From contig NZ_CP090953.1 in the NCBI RefSeq assembly GCF_021513175.1, forward strand, positions 3,282,501 through 3,346,500: 64,000 nucleotides of DNA. Reading direction: 5' to 3'. The position numbers were made by a program, and so were the translations under genes. This stretch comes from Sphingomonas sp. S2-65 (GTDB taxonomy: Bacteria; Pseudomonadota; Alphaproteobacteria; Sphingomonadales; Sphingomonadaceae). Below, in pieces: positions 43,634 through 52,032 of the stretch (the first letter of the stretch is position 1; each line of letters opens with the position of its first letter). Below the pieces are notes generated by a model that saw nothing but the letters and a program-made list of their open reading frames with translations, ran no database searches and had not been told where the DNA came from.

Positions 43634-43651
43634 CCCATACTCATGTATCGT
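43634..43651. promoter_or_regulatory. palindromic operator-like site
   Basis: It reads CCCATACTCATGTATCGT, identical over its first fifteen bases to the best site at 3976. It is about 99 bp upstream of the cNMP/TrxR-like fusion gene. Confidence 0.62.
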
Positions 43652-43749
43652 TTGAGCAGGATTGATCCTGATGTAGCGCTGTTCGCGGAAACGGCGGAGC
43701 CGAACCGGCTTCATCCTGGGCCGTAGAGGCTGCCAAGGTCGAGGCGGGC

Positions 43750-45366
43750 ATGGAAACGATCGGTCGAGATCTTCGCGAGATGCAGCGGGTTCCGCTTGCG
43801 GCATCACATGTGGCGGCGCTTCGCGCGACCGGCGTAGAGGTCCGGTATCCGGCCAACACCTTCCTGGCCCGCGCCGGCGAGGCGGTCGACCGGTTCACCT
43901 ACGTGGTGGAGGGCGAAGTGGAGGTCGTGAACCCCTTCACGGACGAGCGGCATGTGCCGTCCACGCTGGGCCCTAGCCAGTTCATGGGGGAGATCTCGTT
44001 CCTCGACGGCGGAACCTGGTCGATGCCCATGCGGACGGTCAGCGAGACGAAGGTGATCGAGGTCCCGCGGGTCGCGATGCTGCGGCTGATGTCGGAGATC
44101 CCGGAGATGTCCGACATCGTCATCACGGTGCTCGCGGCGCGTCGCCGGCGACAGCTCGAAGCAGGAGACGGCACCCTCGTGCTGCTTGGGGAGGACGTTG
44201 ACCCTGCGGTTCGGCAGATCGCGGCGTTCGCCAGTCGGAACCGGCTTCCCTACAGCTCCTACGCCTTGGGGACGGCTGAAGCCGAAGGGGTGGCGACCAG
44301 CTGTTCCATAAGGAGCGATCAGCCGGCCGTCATCTTCGGCCGCGACAACGTGGTGACCGAACCGACGCCGGACAACGTCGCTCGGCTTCTGGGGCTGAAC
44401 CGTGACTTCGTCGAAGACGAGACCTTCGATGTGCTGATCGTCGGTGGCGGTCCCGCCGGCGTGGCAGCGGGCGTCTATGCCGGCGCAGAGGGGCTGAGCG
44501 CGCTGGTCGTGGAGGACACCGCGATCGGCGGCCAGGCCGGCACCTCGAGCCGCATAGAGAACTACATGGGCTTCCCGACCGGCATCTCCGGCGCCGATCT
44601 GGTCTGGCGAGGCGAGGTGCAGGCGATGAAGTTCGGCACCCGCTTCGCCATGCCCCGTCGGGTGACGAAGCTAGAGCAGCTGGAGGACCGCTACTTCTGC
44701 GCGACGTTCGATAACGGACAGCGCATCCGGGCAGGTGCCGTCGTCGTCGCGACCGGCGTCCAGTATCGGCGCCTTCCCATTGCCCGTCTCGCCGAATTCG
44801 AGGGCGACGGCGTCTACTATGCTGCGACCGAGAACGAGGCGAGGTTCTGCAGGGGTGCGGACACCGCGGTGATCGGCGGCGGCAATTCCGCGGGGCAGGC
44901 TGCGATGTTCCTCAGCAGGAGCGCGGCTCACGTGCGGCTTCTGGTGCGCGGGAAGTCTCTGGCTGCCTCCATGAGCAGCTATCTCTCCAGCAGACTTGAG
45001 GCGGATCCGGCGATAACCATCGAATATGGGGTCGAGGTCGTCGCTGCGGATGGCGGTCCCCACCTTCGCGAACTGACGGTCCGCGATCTAGCTGACGGAT
45101 CGACGCGCACCCTGCCGACCTGCGCTCTGTTCGTCATGGTGGGCGCCGAGCCGAACACGGACTGGCTGTCGGGTCTCGTGGCGCTGGACGACAAGGGTTT
45201 CGTTCTGACCGGCGAAGCGGCGCATGGGCATTCCGAATATGCGACATCGTGCCCCGGCATCTTTGCCGTCGGCGACGTGCGCTCCGGATCGGTCAAGAGG
45301 GTGGCCTCCTCGGTCGGTGAGGGATCCGTGGTGATCTCGAGCGTATGGCAGCATTTGCAGAGATGA
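43750..45366 (+). CDS. fusion of cyclic-nucleotide-binding domain and thioredoxin-reductase-like flavoprotein lacking the redox disulfide
   Basis: A 538-residue two-part protein. The N-terminal CRP-type cNMP-binding fold (about 15-130) has VVEGEVEVVNPF and LGPSQFMGEISFLDGG, but no DNA-binding domain. A linker leads to a flavoprotein with FAD motif VLIVGGGPAGVAAGVYA (about 230), IENYMGFPTG, NADPH motif VIGGGNSAGQAA (about 375) and C-terminal FAVGDVR. Where thioredoxin reductase has its CATC pair the sequence is YYAATENEARFC, so the dithiol is absent. It must reduce something other than thioredoxin, or work as a sensor. It is preceded by two palindrome copies and is divergent from a stand-alone receiver. 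Confidence 0.92.
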   Translation: METIGRDLREMQRVPLAASHVAALRATGVEVRYPANTFLARAGEAVDRFTYVVEGEVEVVNPFTDERHVPSTLGPSQFMGEISFLDGGTWSMPMRTVSETKVIEVPRVAMLRLMSEIPEMSDIVITVLAARRRRQLEAGDGTLVLLGEDVDPAVRQIAAFASRNRLPYSSYALGTAEAEGVATSCSIRSDQPAVIFGRDNVVTEPTPDNVARLLGLNRDFVEDETFDVLIVGGGPAGVAAGVYAGAEGLSALVVEDTAIGGQAGTSSRIENYMGFPTGISGADLVWRGEVQAMKFGTRFAMPRRVTKLEQLEDRYFCATFDNGQRIRAGAVVVATGVQYRRLPIARLAEFEGDGVYYAATENEARFCRGADTAVIGGGNSAGQAAMFLSRSAAHVRLLVRGKSLAASMSSYLSSRLEADPAITIEYGVEVVAADGGPHLRELTVRDLADGSTRTLPTCALFVMVGAEPNTDWLSGLVALDDKGFVLTGEAAHGHSEYATSCPGIFAVGDVRSGSVKRVASSVGEGSVVISSVWQHLQR

Positions 45367-45393
45367 CGTTGCGCCCGGGCTGAGGCTCGCGGG

Positions 45394-46098
45394 TCAGGAG
45401 TCGGCGACCGGCGTTCCGAGGTAGACGCTGAAGCGCGAGCCTCTTCCGAACTGCGACTTCAGCTCGATCCGGTGGCCAAGCGCCGTGCAGTGGTCCCGCA
45501 CGAGCGACAGGCCGAGCCCGATACCCTGTGCCGCACTGCTGACCTGGCAGAACGCCGCGAAGACGCGCTCGAGGTCGTCGTCGGCGATGCCGCATCCGTT
45601 GTCGACGACGTCGACGACGAGCTGGCCGGCTCTGCGCCGAAGGCCGACGACGACCCTTCCGTCCGGGCTGTATTTGATCGCGTTGACCACCAGGTTGTCG
45701 ACGATCGAGCGCAGGCGTTGATGGTTCGAGATAATGGATCCGTTCGCCGTTACGACCGAGAGGCGCACGTTCTGCGTCGCCGCCGTTGCAGACCACGCCT
45801 TGGCCACCTCATTCAGAAGCGGCCGCAGCGCCACCGGACGCAGGTCGCCTTCGGGAGCGGCCACCGAATGCGCTATGAGATCGGAAAGGCCGCCGGCGAT
45901 CCGATCGGCCTGGGCGATCGCAGCCTCGAGCCACATCCGATCGCCTCCCGCGAGGCTAGAGCCGTCCATCCGCCTCAGCGCATGGCTGACGACCTGGAGA
46001 GGCTGCATCAGATCGTGACCGGTTCCGGCCATCTTGCGGCGCAGGTCGGTTACGATTGCCTGCAGCGGCTGAGAAGGGGAATGCTGGAGATGGGACAC
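45394..46098 (-). CDS. minimal histidine kinase without sensor domain
   Basis: A 234-residue soluble kinase made only of a dimerisation helix pair, with His28 in GTGHDLMQPL, and an HATPase_c domain (about 115-230): VDNLVVNAIKYSPDG, DNGCGI and GIGLGLSLVRDH. The phospho-box is of the same H-D/E-x-x-QP class as the three larger kinases. With no sensory part it must take its signal from a partner protein; the stand-alone receiver and cNMP fusion just upstream are candidates. It is convergent with the fusion gene. A palindrome half site, CCCATACCTGCG, lies 64-81 bp ahead of its start. Confidence 0.88.
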   Translation of the reverse strand: MSHLQHSPSQPLQAIVTDLRRKMAGTGHDLMQPLQVVSHALRRMDGSSLAGGDRMWLEAAIAQADRIAGGLSDLIAHSVAAPEGDLRPVALRPLLNEVAKAWSATAATQNVRLSVVTANGSIISNHQRLRSIVDNLVVNAIKYSPDGRVVVGLRRRAGQLVVDVVDNGCGIADDDLERVFAAFCQVSSAAQGIGLGLSLVRDHCTALGHRIELKSQFGRGSRFSVYLGTPVADS

Positions 46099-46161
46099 GT
46101 TTGGACCTCAAGGCGGCATGTGCGGCGGCATCATCCTGCCTCCCGGAACGGGTTGCCTCAA

Positions 46162-46179
46162 CACAGGCGCAGGTATGGG
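46162..46179. promoter_or_regulatory. operator-like half site
   Basis: On the minus strand it reads CCCATACCTGCGCCTGTG; its first twelve bases equal those of the site at 3920. It lies about 64 bp upstream of the minimal kinase gene and just past the stop of the HxlR gene. Confidence 0.5.
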
Positions 46180-46224
46180 GTGCCCCTCCTTCCAGGATGT
46201 CCTCCGAGCGCGTCTTGCGGACCC

Positions 46225-46599
46225 TCAGCTCACTTCCGCAGCCTGCTCGCGTTCGAGGAAGGCGGAGCGTGCCGATCTGACCGCGCCCGCATGATCGTCG
46301 GACCATGCCAGGAGCGCTCCGACGGGCAGCTCCAGGGTGTGTCCCAGGGGGGTCACGCGGTATTCGACGGCCAAGGGGCGAAAGGTCGCGACGTGCCGCT
46401 CGACCAGTCCGTTGAACTCGAGCCGCTGGAGACAGACGGTCAGGCTCTTCGGCGAGATCTCGGCCAACTCGCGTCGGATGGCGTTGAAGCGCTTGCGCCC
46501 GCCGCCCGCGCATAGGGCGCCGAGAACCGGCACCGTCCACTTGTCCGCAAGCAGTTCGATCAGAACCCGCACGCCGTCGAGATCATGGTCCGGTCTCAT
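46225..46599 (-). CDS. HxlR-family transcriptional regulator
   Basis: A 124-residue winged-helix regulator. LLADKWTVPVLGALCAGG, RFNAIRRELAEISPKSLTVCLQRLEFNGLVER and VEYRVTPLGHTL are the classical HxlR landmarks. Members often sense electrophiles or aldehydes, some through a Cys; here one Cys (LCAGGG, about 30) lies near the recognition region. It is divergent from the metallo-hydrolase gene at 46720, which is probably its target. The spacer contains an imperfect palindrome, GTGCGTAATTTACAC. Confidence 0.9.
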   Translation of the reverse strand: MRPDHDLDGVRVLIELLADKWTVPVLGALCAGGGRKRFNAIRRELAEISPKSLTVCLQRLEFNGLVERHVATFRPLAVEYRVTPLGHTLELPVGALLAWSDDHAGAVRSARSAFLEREQAAEVS

Positions 46600-46637
46600 G
46601 AGTCGGTTACCTCCAGGCTACCAGATAACAGAATAGT

Positions 46638-46652
46638 GCGTAATTTACACCT
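46638..46652. promoter_or_regulatory. imperfect palindrome, possible HxlR operator
   Basis: GTGCGTAATTTACAC lies in an AT-rich stretch of the 120-bp spacer between HxlR and the metallo-hydrolase. Only the outer GTG/CAC and a few inner pairs are symmetric, so this is tentative. Confidence 0.35.
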
Positions 46653-46719
46653 AGTTTCCAATCGATAGTAGAGGGGCATTCTCCGGGCATCCGGAGTTCA
46701 CAGATGAACGGGTATAGCC

Positions 46720-47589
46720 ATGACGACGCTTGCACCTCCGACCAGCCCTGCGAAGCCTTCAGGCCCGCCCTCGCCGGCGGTCCGGATCGGAGACTTCACC
46801 GTGACGGCCCTCGCGGATGGCTTCTTCGACATACCGGCGCCATTCCTCATGAAGGACGGTCAGTCGCTCGCGAACGGACCTGAGACGCTGCGGCTCGAGA
46901 TTAACGGTTTTCTTGTGACCACGCGGAGCCGCACGATCCTGATCGACACGGGCTGCGGCTCGCTCCTTGGGCCCACGGTCAACAATCTGGTCGATCAGCT
47001 CGCGATTGCGGGAAAGAGTCCATCGGACATCGACGCCGTGCTCTGCACGCACATTCATCCGGACCACACCAACGGCCTCATCGATGCTTCGGGAGCGGCG
47101 CAGTTCGCGCACGCGCAGGTCTTCGCTCCTCGGAACGACCTCGACTTCTGGCTGAGTGACGAGGAGATGGCGCGTGCGCCAGAGGCACTCAGGATCCAGT
47201 TCCAGTGGGCCCAGCAGGCGTTCGCGCCGTACGCTGGTCGAATCACTCCCTTCGACGGCGGCGAGATCATCGACGGGATCGAGGCGTTGCCCCTGTTCGG
47301 ACACACGCCGGGGCACAGCGGCTTCCACCTCGATGGAGGAGGCAATTCCCAGCTGATCATCTGGGGCGACGCAGTGCACGATATTGCCGTTCAGACGCGG
47401 GACCCTGACGTTACCGTGGTCGCCGATCTCGATCCTGATCAGGCGAGATTGATGCGCCACCAGATCTTCGATCGGGTTGCAGCCGACGATGCGCTCTTCG
47501 CAGGCATGCACGTCGGCTTTCCCGGCTTCGGCCGTCTTGCGCGGTCGGCAGGCGGGTTCGATTACGAACTCGTTGGACAGGCGCGGTAG
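46720..47589 (+). CDS. metallo-beta-lactamase-fold hydrolase
   Basis: A 289-residue MBL-fold hydrolase. The metal-binding HxHxDH is His111, His113, Asp115, His116 (THIHPDHTNG); later ligands are in GHTPGHSGFH, IWGDAVHD and a C-terminal His in GMHVGFPG. These are the features of quorum-lactonase or glyoxalase II-like members; no closer assignment is safe. A proline-rich N-terminus is not a classical signal peptide. It is divergent from HxlR, and a perfect 13-bp hairpin ends the gene. Confidence 0.9.
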   Translation: MTTLAPPTSPAKPSGPPSPAVRIGDFTVTALADGFFDIPAPFLMKDGQSLANGPETLRLEINGFLVTTRSRTILIDTGCGSLLGPTVNNLVDQLAIAGKSPSDIDAVLCTHIHPDHTNGLIDASGAAQFAHAQVFAPRNDLDFWLSDEEMARAPEALRIQFQWAQQAFAPYAGRITPFDGGEIIDGIEALPLFGHTPGHSGFHLDGGGNSQLIIWGDAVHDIAVQTRDPDVTVVADLDPDQARLMRHQIFDRVAADDALFAGMHVGFPGFGRLARSAGGFDYELVGQAR

Positions 47590-47600
47590 CTTGATCTCGC

Positions 47601-47638
47601 GATGCGGGTGGCGGAGGATATCCAGCGCCACCCGCATC
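47601..47638 (+). terminator. hairpin terminator
   Basis: GATGCGGGTGGCG at 47601-47613 is followed after 12 bp by its exact reverse complement CGCCACCCGCATC at 47626-47638. The stem starts 11 bp after the metallo-hydrolase stop. Confidence 0.68.
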
Positions 47639-47713
47639 GGGCTCCTCTCAACCGTCGTTTTGTTGGACGACGTTGCCGCAGGAAGGGAGATCGGATCTAC
47701 CTGGTGACGCGCT

Positions 47714-48433
47714 CTAGCTCAGTTCGATCGCATCCAGATCGATCGAGACGACCAGCGGTTCGGCCATCGGATGCCCGTCTGGCTGGCGAGGGTAGATCCG
47801 ACGCCTGGTGGGGAACTGCAGCCCTCCGACCTCGACATAGTCGGAGACGTAGTGAGCGCCTGGAGTGTTGCCTGCGATCTCGACGTCGTAGTCGTGGCGC
47901 CGAAGCAGTCCATCGTCGCCTACATACAAGGTCTGCACGCTGCTGTGCGTCGGAATGGATGACGGGAAGCGGATCAAGAGGCGCTGCCAGGTCTCGCCGC
48001 GCTCCTCCCAGCCTCCGATCTCATCGGTCTCGACGCCATCCCAGTCGAGCAGGAAGGGCATGTTGAGATAGGTCCACATGGCGATGCCGGCGAAGTATGC
48101 GAGCTGCAGTTCGCTCCACGGAGTCTCCAGCGAGTGATCGGCGAATGACGCGCGCGGGTTCTCAAGCTCCTGCTCGACGGTGCCGCCGCTCCCGATGATC
48201 GCCACGCGTTGCGGTGTGAACAAGGAGTGCCGGTCCGACATGCCGAACGGGGAGTGCGAGGCCTGCTGGTCGGTGAGGGACACGGTCACGGTCGTTTCGT
48301 CCAGAACGCCGCCTTGGCCTTTCAGCGCCCACAGCGCTCCGCCCTGTGAGAGGCTTGCGCGCACCTGACGGTAGCGCTTCCAGCGGTCCATTCCGCCGTG
48401 CGCTTCGATGATTTGATCCTTGAGCTTCGACAT
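47714..48433 (-). CDS. conserved protein of unknown function, LolA-like pattern
   Basis: A 239-residue protein with no signal peptide. The opening KDQIIEAHGGMDRWKRYRQV is like that of lipoprotein-carrier-like or outer-membrane-lipoprotein-sorting-type proteins, and the mixed beta pattern (TVTVSLTDQQASHSPFG, LLRRHDYDVEIAGN) fits a half-barrel. It contains no motif that fixes a function. The start is the ATG at 48433. It is 54 bp from the stop of the AraC regulator gene upstream, on the same strand. Confidence 0.62.
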   Translation of the reverse strand: MSKLKDQIIEAHGGMDRWKRYRQVRASLSQGGALWALKGQGGVLDETTVTVSLTDQQASHSPFGMSDRHSLFTPQRVAIIGSGGTVEQELENPRASFADHSLETPWSELQLAYFAGIAMWTYLNMPFLLDWDGVETDEIGGWEERGETWQRLLIRFPSSIPTHSSVQTLYVGDDGLLRRHDYDVEIAGNTPGAHYVSDYVEVGGLQFPTRRRIYPRQPDGHPMAEPLVVSIDLDAIELS

Positions 48434-48487
48434 GGTGTGCTCCGTTTCTCCAGCGGCCACGCTAAGGGCGAAGATCGATGCCGCACA

Positions 48488-49510
48488 TCATACTGGAGTA
48501 GGGGCTGCTTCGCCGGGAGTGCGCAAGTCGTCCGGGGCTATCGTTTGCACGGGAGTTCCAGCCTCCGCCTCGGTTTCACGAAGGGGGCGCTTGTCCATCC
48601 TGAGCGCTCCGGGTCGAACCCCGAATCGGCGCAGGATGGCCTTGCTGAGCGCACCTTCTGAGCCGTAGCCGACTTCAGCGGCTATCTGAGCGATCGGCTC
48701 GGTCGTTCCCGCTATACGCTGCCGCGCCACAGCGAGCCTCAGATCGGCTAGAAAGGTCATCGGCGCGATCCCGCCATGCCTTCTGAAGCTGCGGACCAGA
48801 GTAGCGCGCGATGCGACGGCCACCTGAGCCATGTCCTCAAGCGACCATTCGCGTGCGAGATCATTGAGGATGGCGAGAACGACCCGCGCTGTGCTGCGAT
48901 GGCGGAGGAGAGACAAGGTTGGGTTCCCTGTATCCATGGTGCCAAGATGATCTCGCAGCATCATGACGAACAGCGCGCGTGCGAAGTCGGCCGCGATCAC
49001 GTCCGATCCTGGCATGCCGGAATCCAACTCGTCGCGGATGTCGATGAGGAGGCGACGAAAACGCTCCAGCAACGGCTCGCCGGCGGTTCGAATGACGATT
49101 TCATCAGGAAGAGCCGCGAGCAGCGGATTTTCGTCACACCCGTCGAACAGCAGTCTTCCGCAGAGCAGCTCTGTCTCCATCGGAGTGCCCGGGGTGGTCT
49201 TCCCCCGCACACCGTTCCGGAGCTCGACGGCGATTGGGCGCAACACGCCCCTGTTTGCGCTTCGCACTACGTGACTGTCGCCGTGCGGAAGCAGCAGTAT
49301 GTCGCCGGCATTGAGGGTGAGATCCCCTAGTCCAGTGCGCTCCAATACGCAGGATCCGCGGGTCACTATGTGGAACTGCGCCCAGCCGCTGCCTAGCGGC
49401 TCGTGTGGGGCGGCCCACCCACCGCCGAAGCGGCAGAAGTCCTCTATGACCGGTCGTATCCGCAGGAGTGGAACCATTACCTTGAGCAGTTCTGACGTGT
49501 CTTCGGGCAT
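48488..49510 (-). CDS. AraC-family transcriptional regulator with cupin sensor domain
   Basis: A 340-residue regulator. The N-terminal cupin-type sensing domain (about 10-190) has FHIVTRGSCVLE and GDILLLPHGDSHVV. The C-terminal AraC double helix-turn-helix (about 215-315) has LEDMAQVAVASRATLVRSFRRHGG, IAQIAAEVGYGSEGALSKAI and PGALR. It may control the gene at 47714, which follows it on the same strand, or the divergent DUF417 gene. A half site of the repeated palindrome lies about 45 bp ahead of its start. Confidence 0.9.
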   Translation of the reverse strand: MPEDTSELLKVMVPLLRIRPVIEDFCRFGGGWAAPHEPLGSGWAQFHIVTRGSCVLERTGLGDLTLNAGDILLLPHGDSHVVRSANRGVLRPIAVELRNGVRGKTTPGTPMETELLCGRLLFDGCDENPLLAALPDEIVIRTAGEPLLERFRRLLIDIRDELDSGMPGSDVIAADFARALFVMMLRDHLGTMDTGNPTLSLLRHRSTARVVLAILNDLAREWSLEDMAQVAVASRATLVRSFRRHGGIAPMTFLADLRLAVARQRIAGTTEPIAQIAAEVGYGSEGALSKAILRRFGVRPGALRMDKRPLRETEAEAGTPVQTIAPDDLRTPGEAAPTPV

Positions 49511-49823
49511 CGGAGCTCCAGTTGATCCGCGCGATCATGCCGTTGAGCCGCGCGGCCATACCTCTGCGACTTGTCCGGCGCCAGATTGCCTTCAGCAACT
49601 AAACCAAAGGACGTGATGATGTCGCGCATGGAGATGAGTAACTGATGCCGTAGGCAGTCATGCTCCGGTGAGTTTGGCAGATGCTTCGAAGCTGGCTGTA
49701 ATCACTGCGCCGCCTCGACGGACATCTCATCATCATGTGGCGGCGGGCTTCATCGCCGGTGCTGCACCCTCTTCCGATCCCGACCTTGGGCGCGTCTGAC
49801 GCCGCTTACGTAGGAACCTAGCT
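49511..49823. other. 313-bp divergent intergenic region
   Basis: Promoter region between the AraC gene and the DUF417 gene. It contains one operator-like half site at 49555-49572. No open frame of merit is present. Confidence 0.45.
49555..49572. promoter_or_regulatory. operator-like half site
   Basis: It reads GCCATACCTCTGCGACTT: a good first half (CCATACC) and no second half. It is upstream of the AraC-family gene. Confidence 0.35.
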
Positions 49824-50462
49824 ATGAACCCAATCATCCATACCGGTCTTTCGACCATTGCCGCTCGCCGATCCAATCGGATTGGCATGGCCGCGATGAA
49901 GATCGCTGTCGCCATAATCTTCCTCTGGATCGGCGCCCTCAAGTTCGTGCCCTACGAGGCGGACAGCATCACCCCGTTCGTCGCGAACAGCCCTGTGATG
50001 TCATTCTTCTATGAGCATCCGGGCGAGTACAAGGCGCACATGACGCACGAAGGCGAGCTGAAGCCGGCTGAGCGCGTCTGGCAGAATGCGAACAACACCT
50101 ATGGGTTCTCCACCGGGCTCGGAGCGCTCGAAATCGTGATCGGAGGACTGACCCTGGTCGGGCTCATGTCGCATCGAGTGGGGATCGTCGGTGCTGCGCT
50201 GGCTTTCGCCACGCCCTTCGTGACCCTATCCTTTCTCGTGACGACACCCGAGGCTTGGGTGCCGGCCATCGGGGACGCGCATCACGGCTTTCCCTATCTT
50301 TCAGGTGCTGGCCGACTTGTCCTCAAGGACGTCGCCCTCCTGGCAGGCGCGTGGCTGATCATGGTCGACAGCTCCCGTGCCATCCTGAGCGACAGCCCGA
50401 GTGCGGCCGTCCTCCAGGCGCCAGCGATCAGTCCTGTCGTGATCGCTCGCCGCGCCGCCTGA
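49824..50462 (+). CDS. DUF417 (RclC/YkgB-like) membrane protein
   Basis: A 212-residue inner membrane protein with four hydrophobic segments, opening with MKIAVAIIFLWIGALKFVPYEADSI, the family signature, and NSPVMSFFYE. In E. coli the relative RclC is part of the reactive chlorine stress operon, where it protects the membrane by an unknown mechanism. The extra cytoplasmic start (residues 1-25) is not conserved in length. The next regulator upstream is AraC-type, as for rclR next to rclC in E. coli, so a similar oxidant response is possible. Confidence 0.85.
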   Translation: MNPIIHTGLSTIAARRSNRIGMAAMKIAVAIIFLWIGALKFVPYEADSITPFVANSPVMSFFYEHPGEYKAHMTHEGELKPAERVWQNANNTYGFSTGLGALEIVIGGLTLVGLMSHRVGIVGAALAFATPFVTLSFLVTTPEAWVPAIGDAHHGFPYLSGAGRLVLKDVALLAGAWLIMVDSSRAILSDSPSAAVLQAPAISPVVIARRAA

Positions 50463-50879
50463 AGGCGAAGCCGTTGGTGGCCGGCCTTCGCATCGTCGAG
50501 GGCTGGCCGGGAGCTTTGCTTTGGGCCCCTCGGTTCGGGTCTGAAGCCTATTCTGAGCGGCACGATCACCTTCCGACGTATGACCTTGCGCAGACCGAGG
50601 TGCGATGGTGCGCACCTCGGACGGCGACTAGCTTTCACCGCGATCAACTCGGGCGAGCCGCTCCGTCTGCAAGGCGCACGGGCGTCGAGAGACCCGGTTC
50701 AGTTCCTGGGATCGAAATCCACCCGCCCCGGGAGCCATGGGCAACCGATGACCTGGAGGAGTGGCAGCGCCCCGCCAGCCGATCGACGCAGGTGCTTGGC
50801 ATGGCGCGAGATCGAAGCCGGGTCGAAGGGGCCGTTCGAACGCAGTTATCAATTGGATGATGATTGGGGAGCCGACCAA
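50463..50879. other. 417-bp region without recognised gene
   Basis: Between the DUF417 gene and the exported propeller gene. Overlapping open frames are present but none has family motifs. GACGTATGACC near 50577 is only a poor match to the repeated palindrome. Confidence 0.4.
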
Positions 50880-51995
50880 ATGAAGATACAGTTTGCGGCA
50901 GTGTTGCTGCTGTGGATGTCCGCGATCATGCCGGCTGCCTCGGCTCAGGAAAATCAAGCAGCTCCTGCGTCCGATGCCACTCCGATCGACGTGGACGCCG
51001 TTCAGATTCCTTGGGCCAGACCTGACATACAAGTCAGCCACCGCGACAGGTTGTATGTCGCGTTGCTCGGGAGCGGTGGCTTCTGCGCGATCGACCCGGC
51101 TGCGAACGACATCCTTGGTTGCTCACCTAGCGGTGAGGGAGGTGCTGCCCCGCAATCCGCCGATCCGATCGAAGCGCACCTGACGGCCACCAGGAGGGGA
51201 GACCTGATCGCGACGTCGACAACCGACCTTCCGAAAGTGGCGATCACGGCAACGGCTACGAACAAGCTCATCGGGAATGTGCTCTTAGCGACGGTCCCTG
51301 CGAGCCTGGCGTTCACCCGGGATGGTAAAGAGCTGTGGGTGGCATTGCCTGAGGAGAATGCGGTAGCGGTCTTCGAGACTCGCACCTTTGCCGAGGTGGC
51401 GCGCGTCGCGGTCTCTGCAGGGCCTGCTGCGATCGTCATGTCGGTAGATGGGCGTCGCGCCTTTGTTTCGACATCTGATGGTCAGGGACTGGCGGCGATC
51501 GACGCCAGACGAAAGGTCGAGATCAGCCGCGCCGCGACGGCCGGAGGGCTGGTCAAGCGTCTTGCGTTGACGCCCAATGGCAAGTTCGTGTGGGCGTTCG
51601 ACGAAGCGGGGCGGATCGAGGTGTTCGCCACGAAGCCTCCATTCAAGGTCAAGCGCTCCTTCTATGCCGCAGGGGGAGTGCGTTCACTGACGTTCGTGCA
51701 TGTCGGGAACGATCCGTTCGCTTATATCTCCTCCACCGAGGAGCCGACGATCGGAGTCTTCGACGCCGACAGCTTCAGAAAAGTGGGCTCTGTTACGCTG
51801 GAGGCCGAAGCGGCCGGGGTATATCCCTCAGGCGACGGAACCATCGTCTACGCAAGCCTTCCATCCGCTCGGAAGTTGGTTCGACTTGATACCGGCCAGG
51901 TCGGTGTCGTGTCCGAGCTTGCACTGCCGGAGGGCCCGAGTGCGCTCATCTACGTTCCCTCCATTCACAAGCGGCGGGTAGCGGGCGCGCATTGA
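50880..51995 (+). CDS. exported beta-propeller (YVTN-type) protein
   Basis: A 371-residue exported protein with a signal peptide (MKIQFAAVLLLWMSAIMPAASA, cleavage near residue 22). A seven-bladed propeller follows, built from repeats such as LAFTRDGKELWVALPEENAVAVFET, IVMSVDGRRAFVSTSDGQGLAAIDA and LALTPNGKFVWAFDEAGRIEVF. Such proteins bind ligands or partner c-type cytochromes and methanol-type dehydrogenases; here the role is unknown. The ATG at 50880 is chosen for the signal peptide. Confidence 0.85.
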   Translation: MKIQFAAVLLLWMSAIMPAASAQENQAAPASDATPIDVDAVQIPWARPDIQVSHRDRLYVALLGSGGFCAIDPAANDILGCSPSGEGGAAPQSADPIEAHLTATRRGDLIATSTTDLPKVAITATATNKLIGNVLLATVPASLAFTRDGKELWVALPEENAVAVFETRTFAEVARVAVSAGPAAIVMSVDGRRAFVSTSDGQGLAAIDARRKVEISRAATAGGLVKRLALTPNGKFVWAFDEAGRIEVFATKPPFKVKRSFYAAGGVRSLTFVHVGNDPFAYISSTEEPTIGVFDADSFRKVGSVTLEAEAAGVYPSGDGTIVYASLPSARKLVRLDTGQVGVVSELALPEGPSALIYVPSIHKRRVAGAH

Positions 51996-52032
51996 TAGCG
52001 TCTCGGGCAGATGCGGCTTCTTAGTAGCCGCT

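Noticed and set aside
50255..50860. A 201-codon open frame overlapping the end of the DUF417 gene
   Set aside because: Arg/Pro-rich translation typical of a wrong frame, overlapping a supported gene by more than 200 bp.
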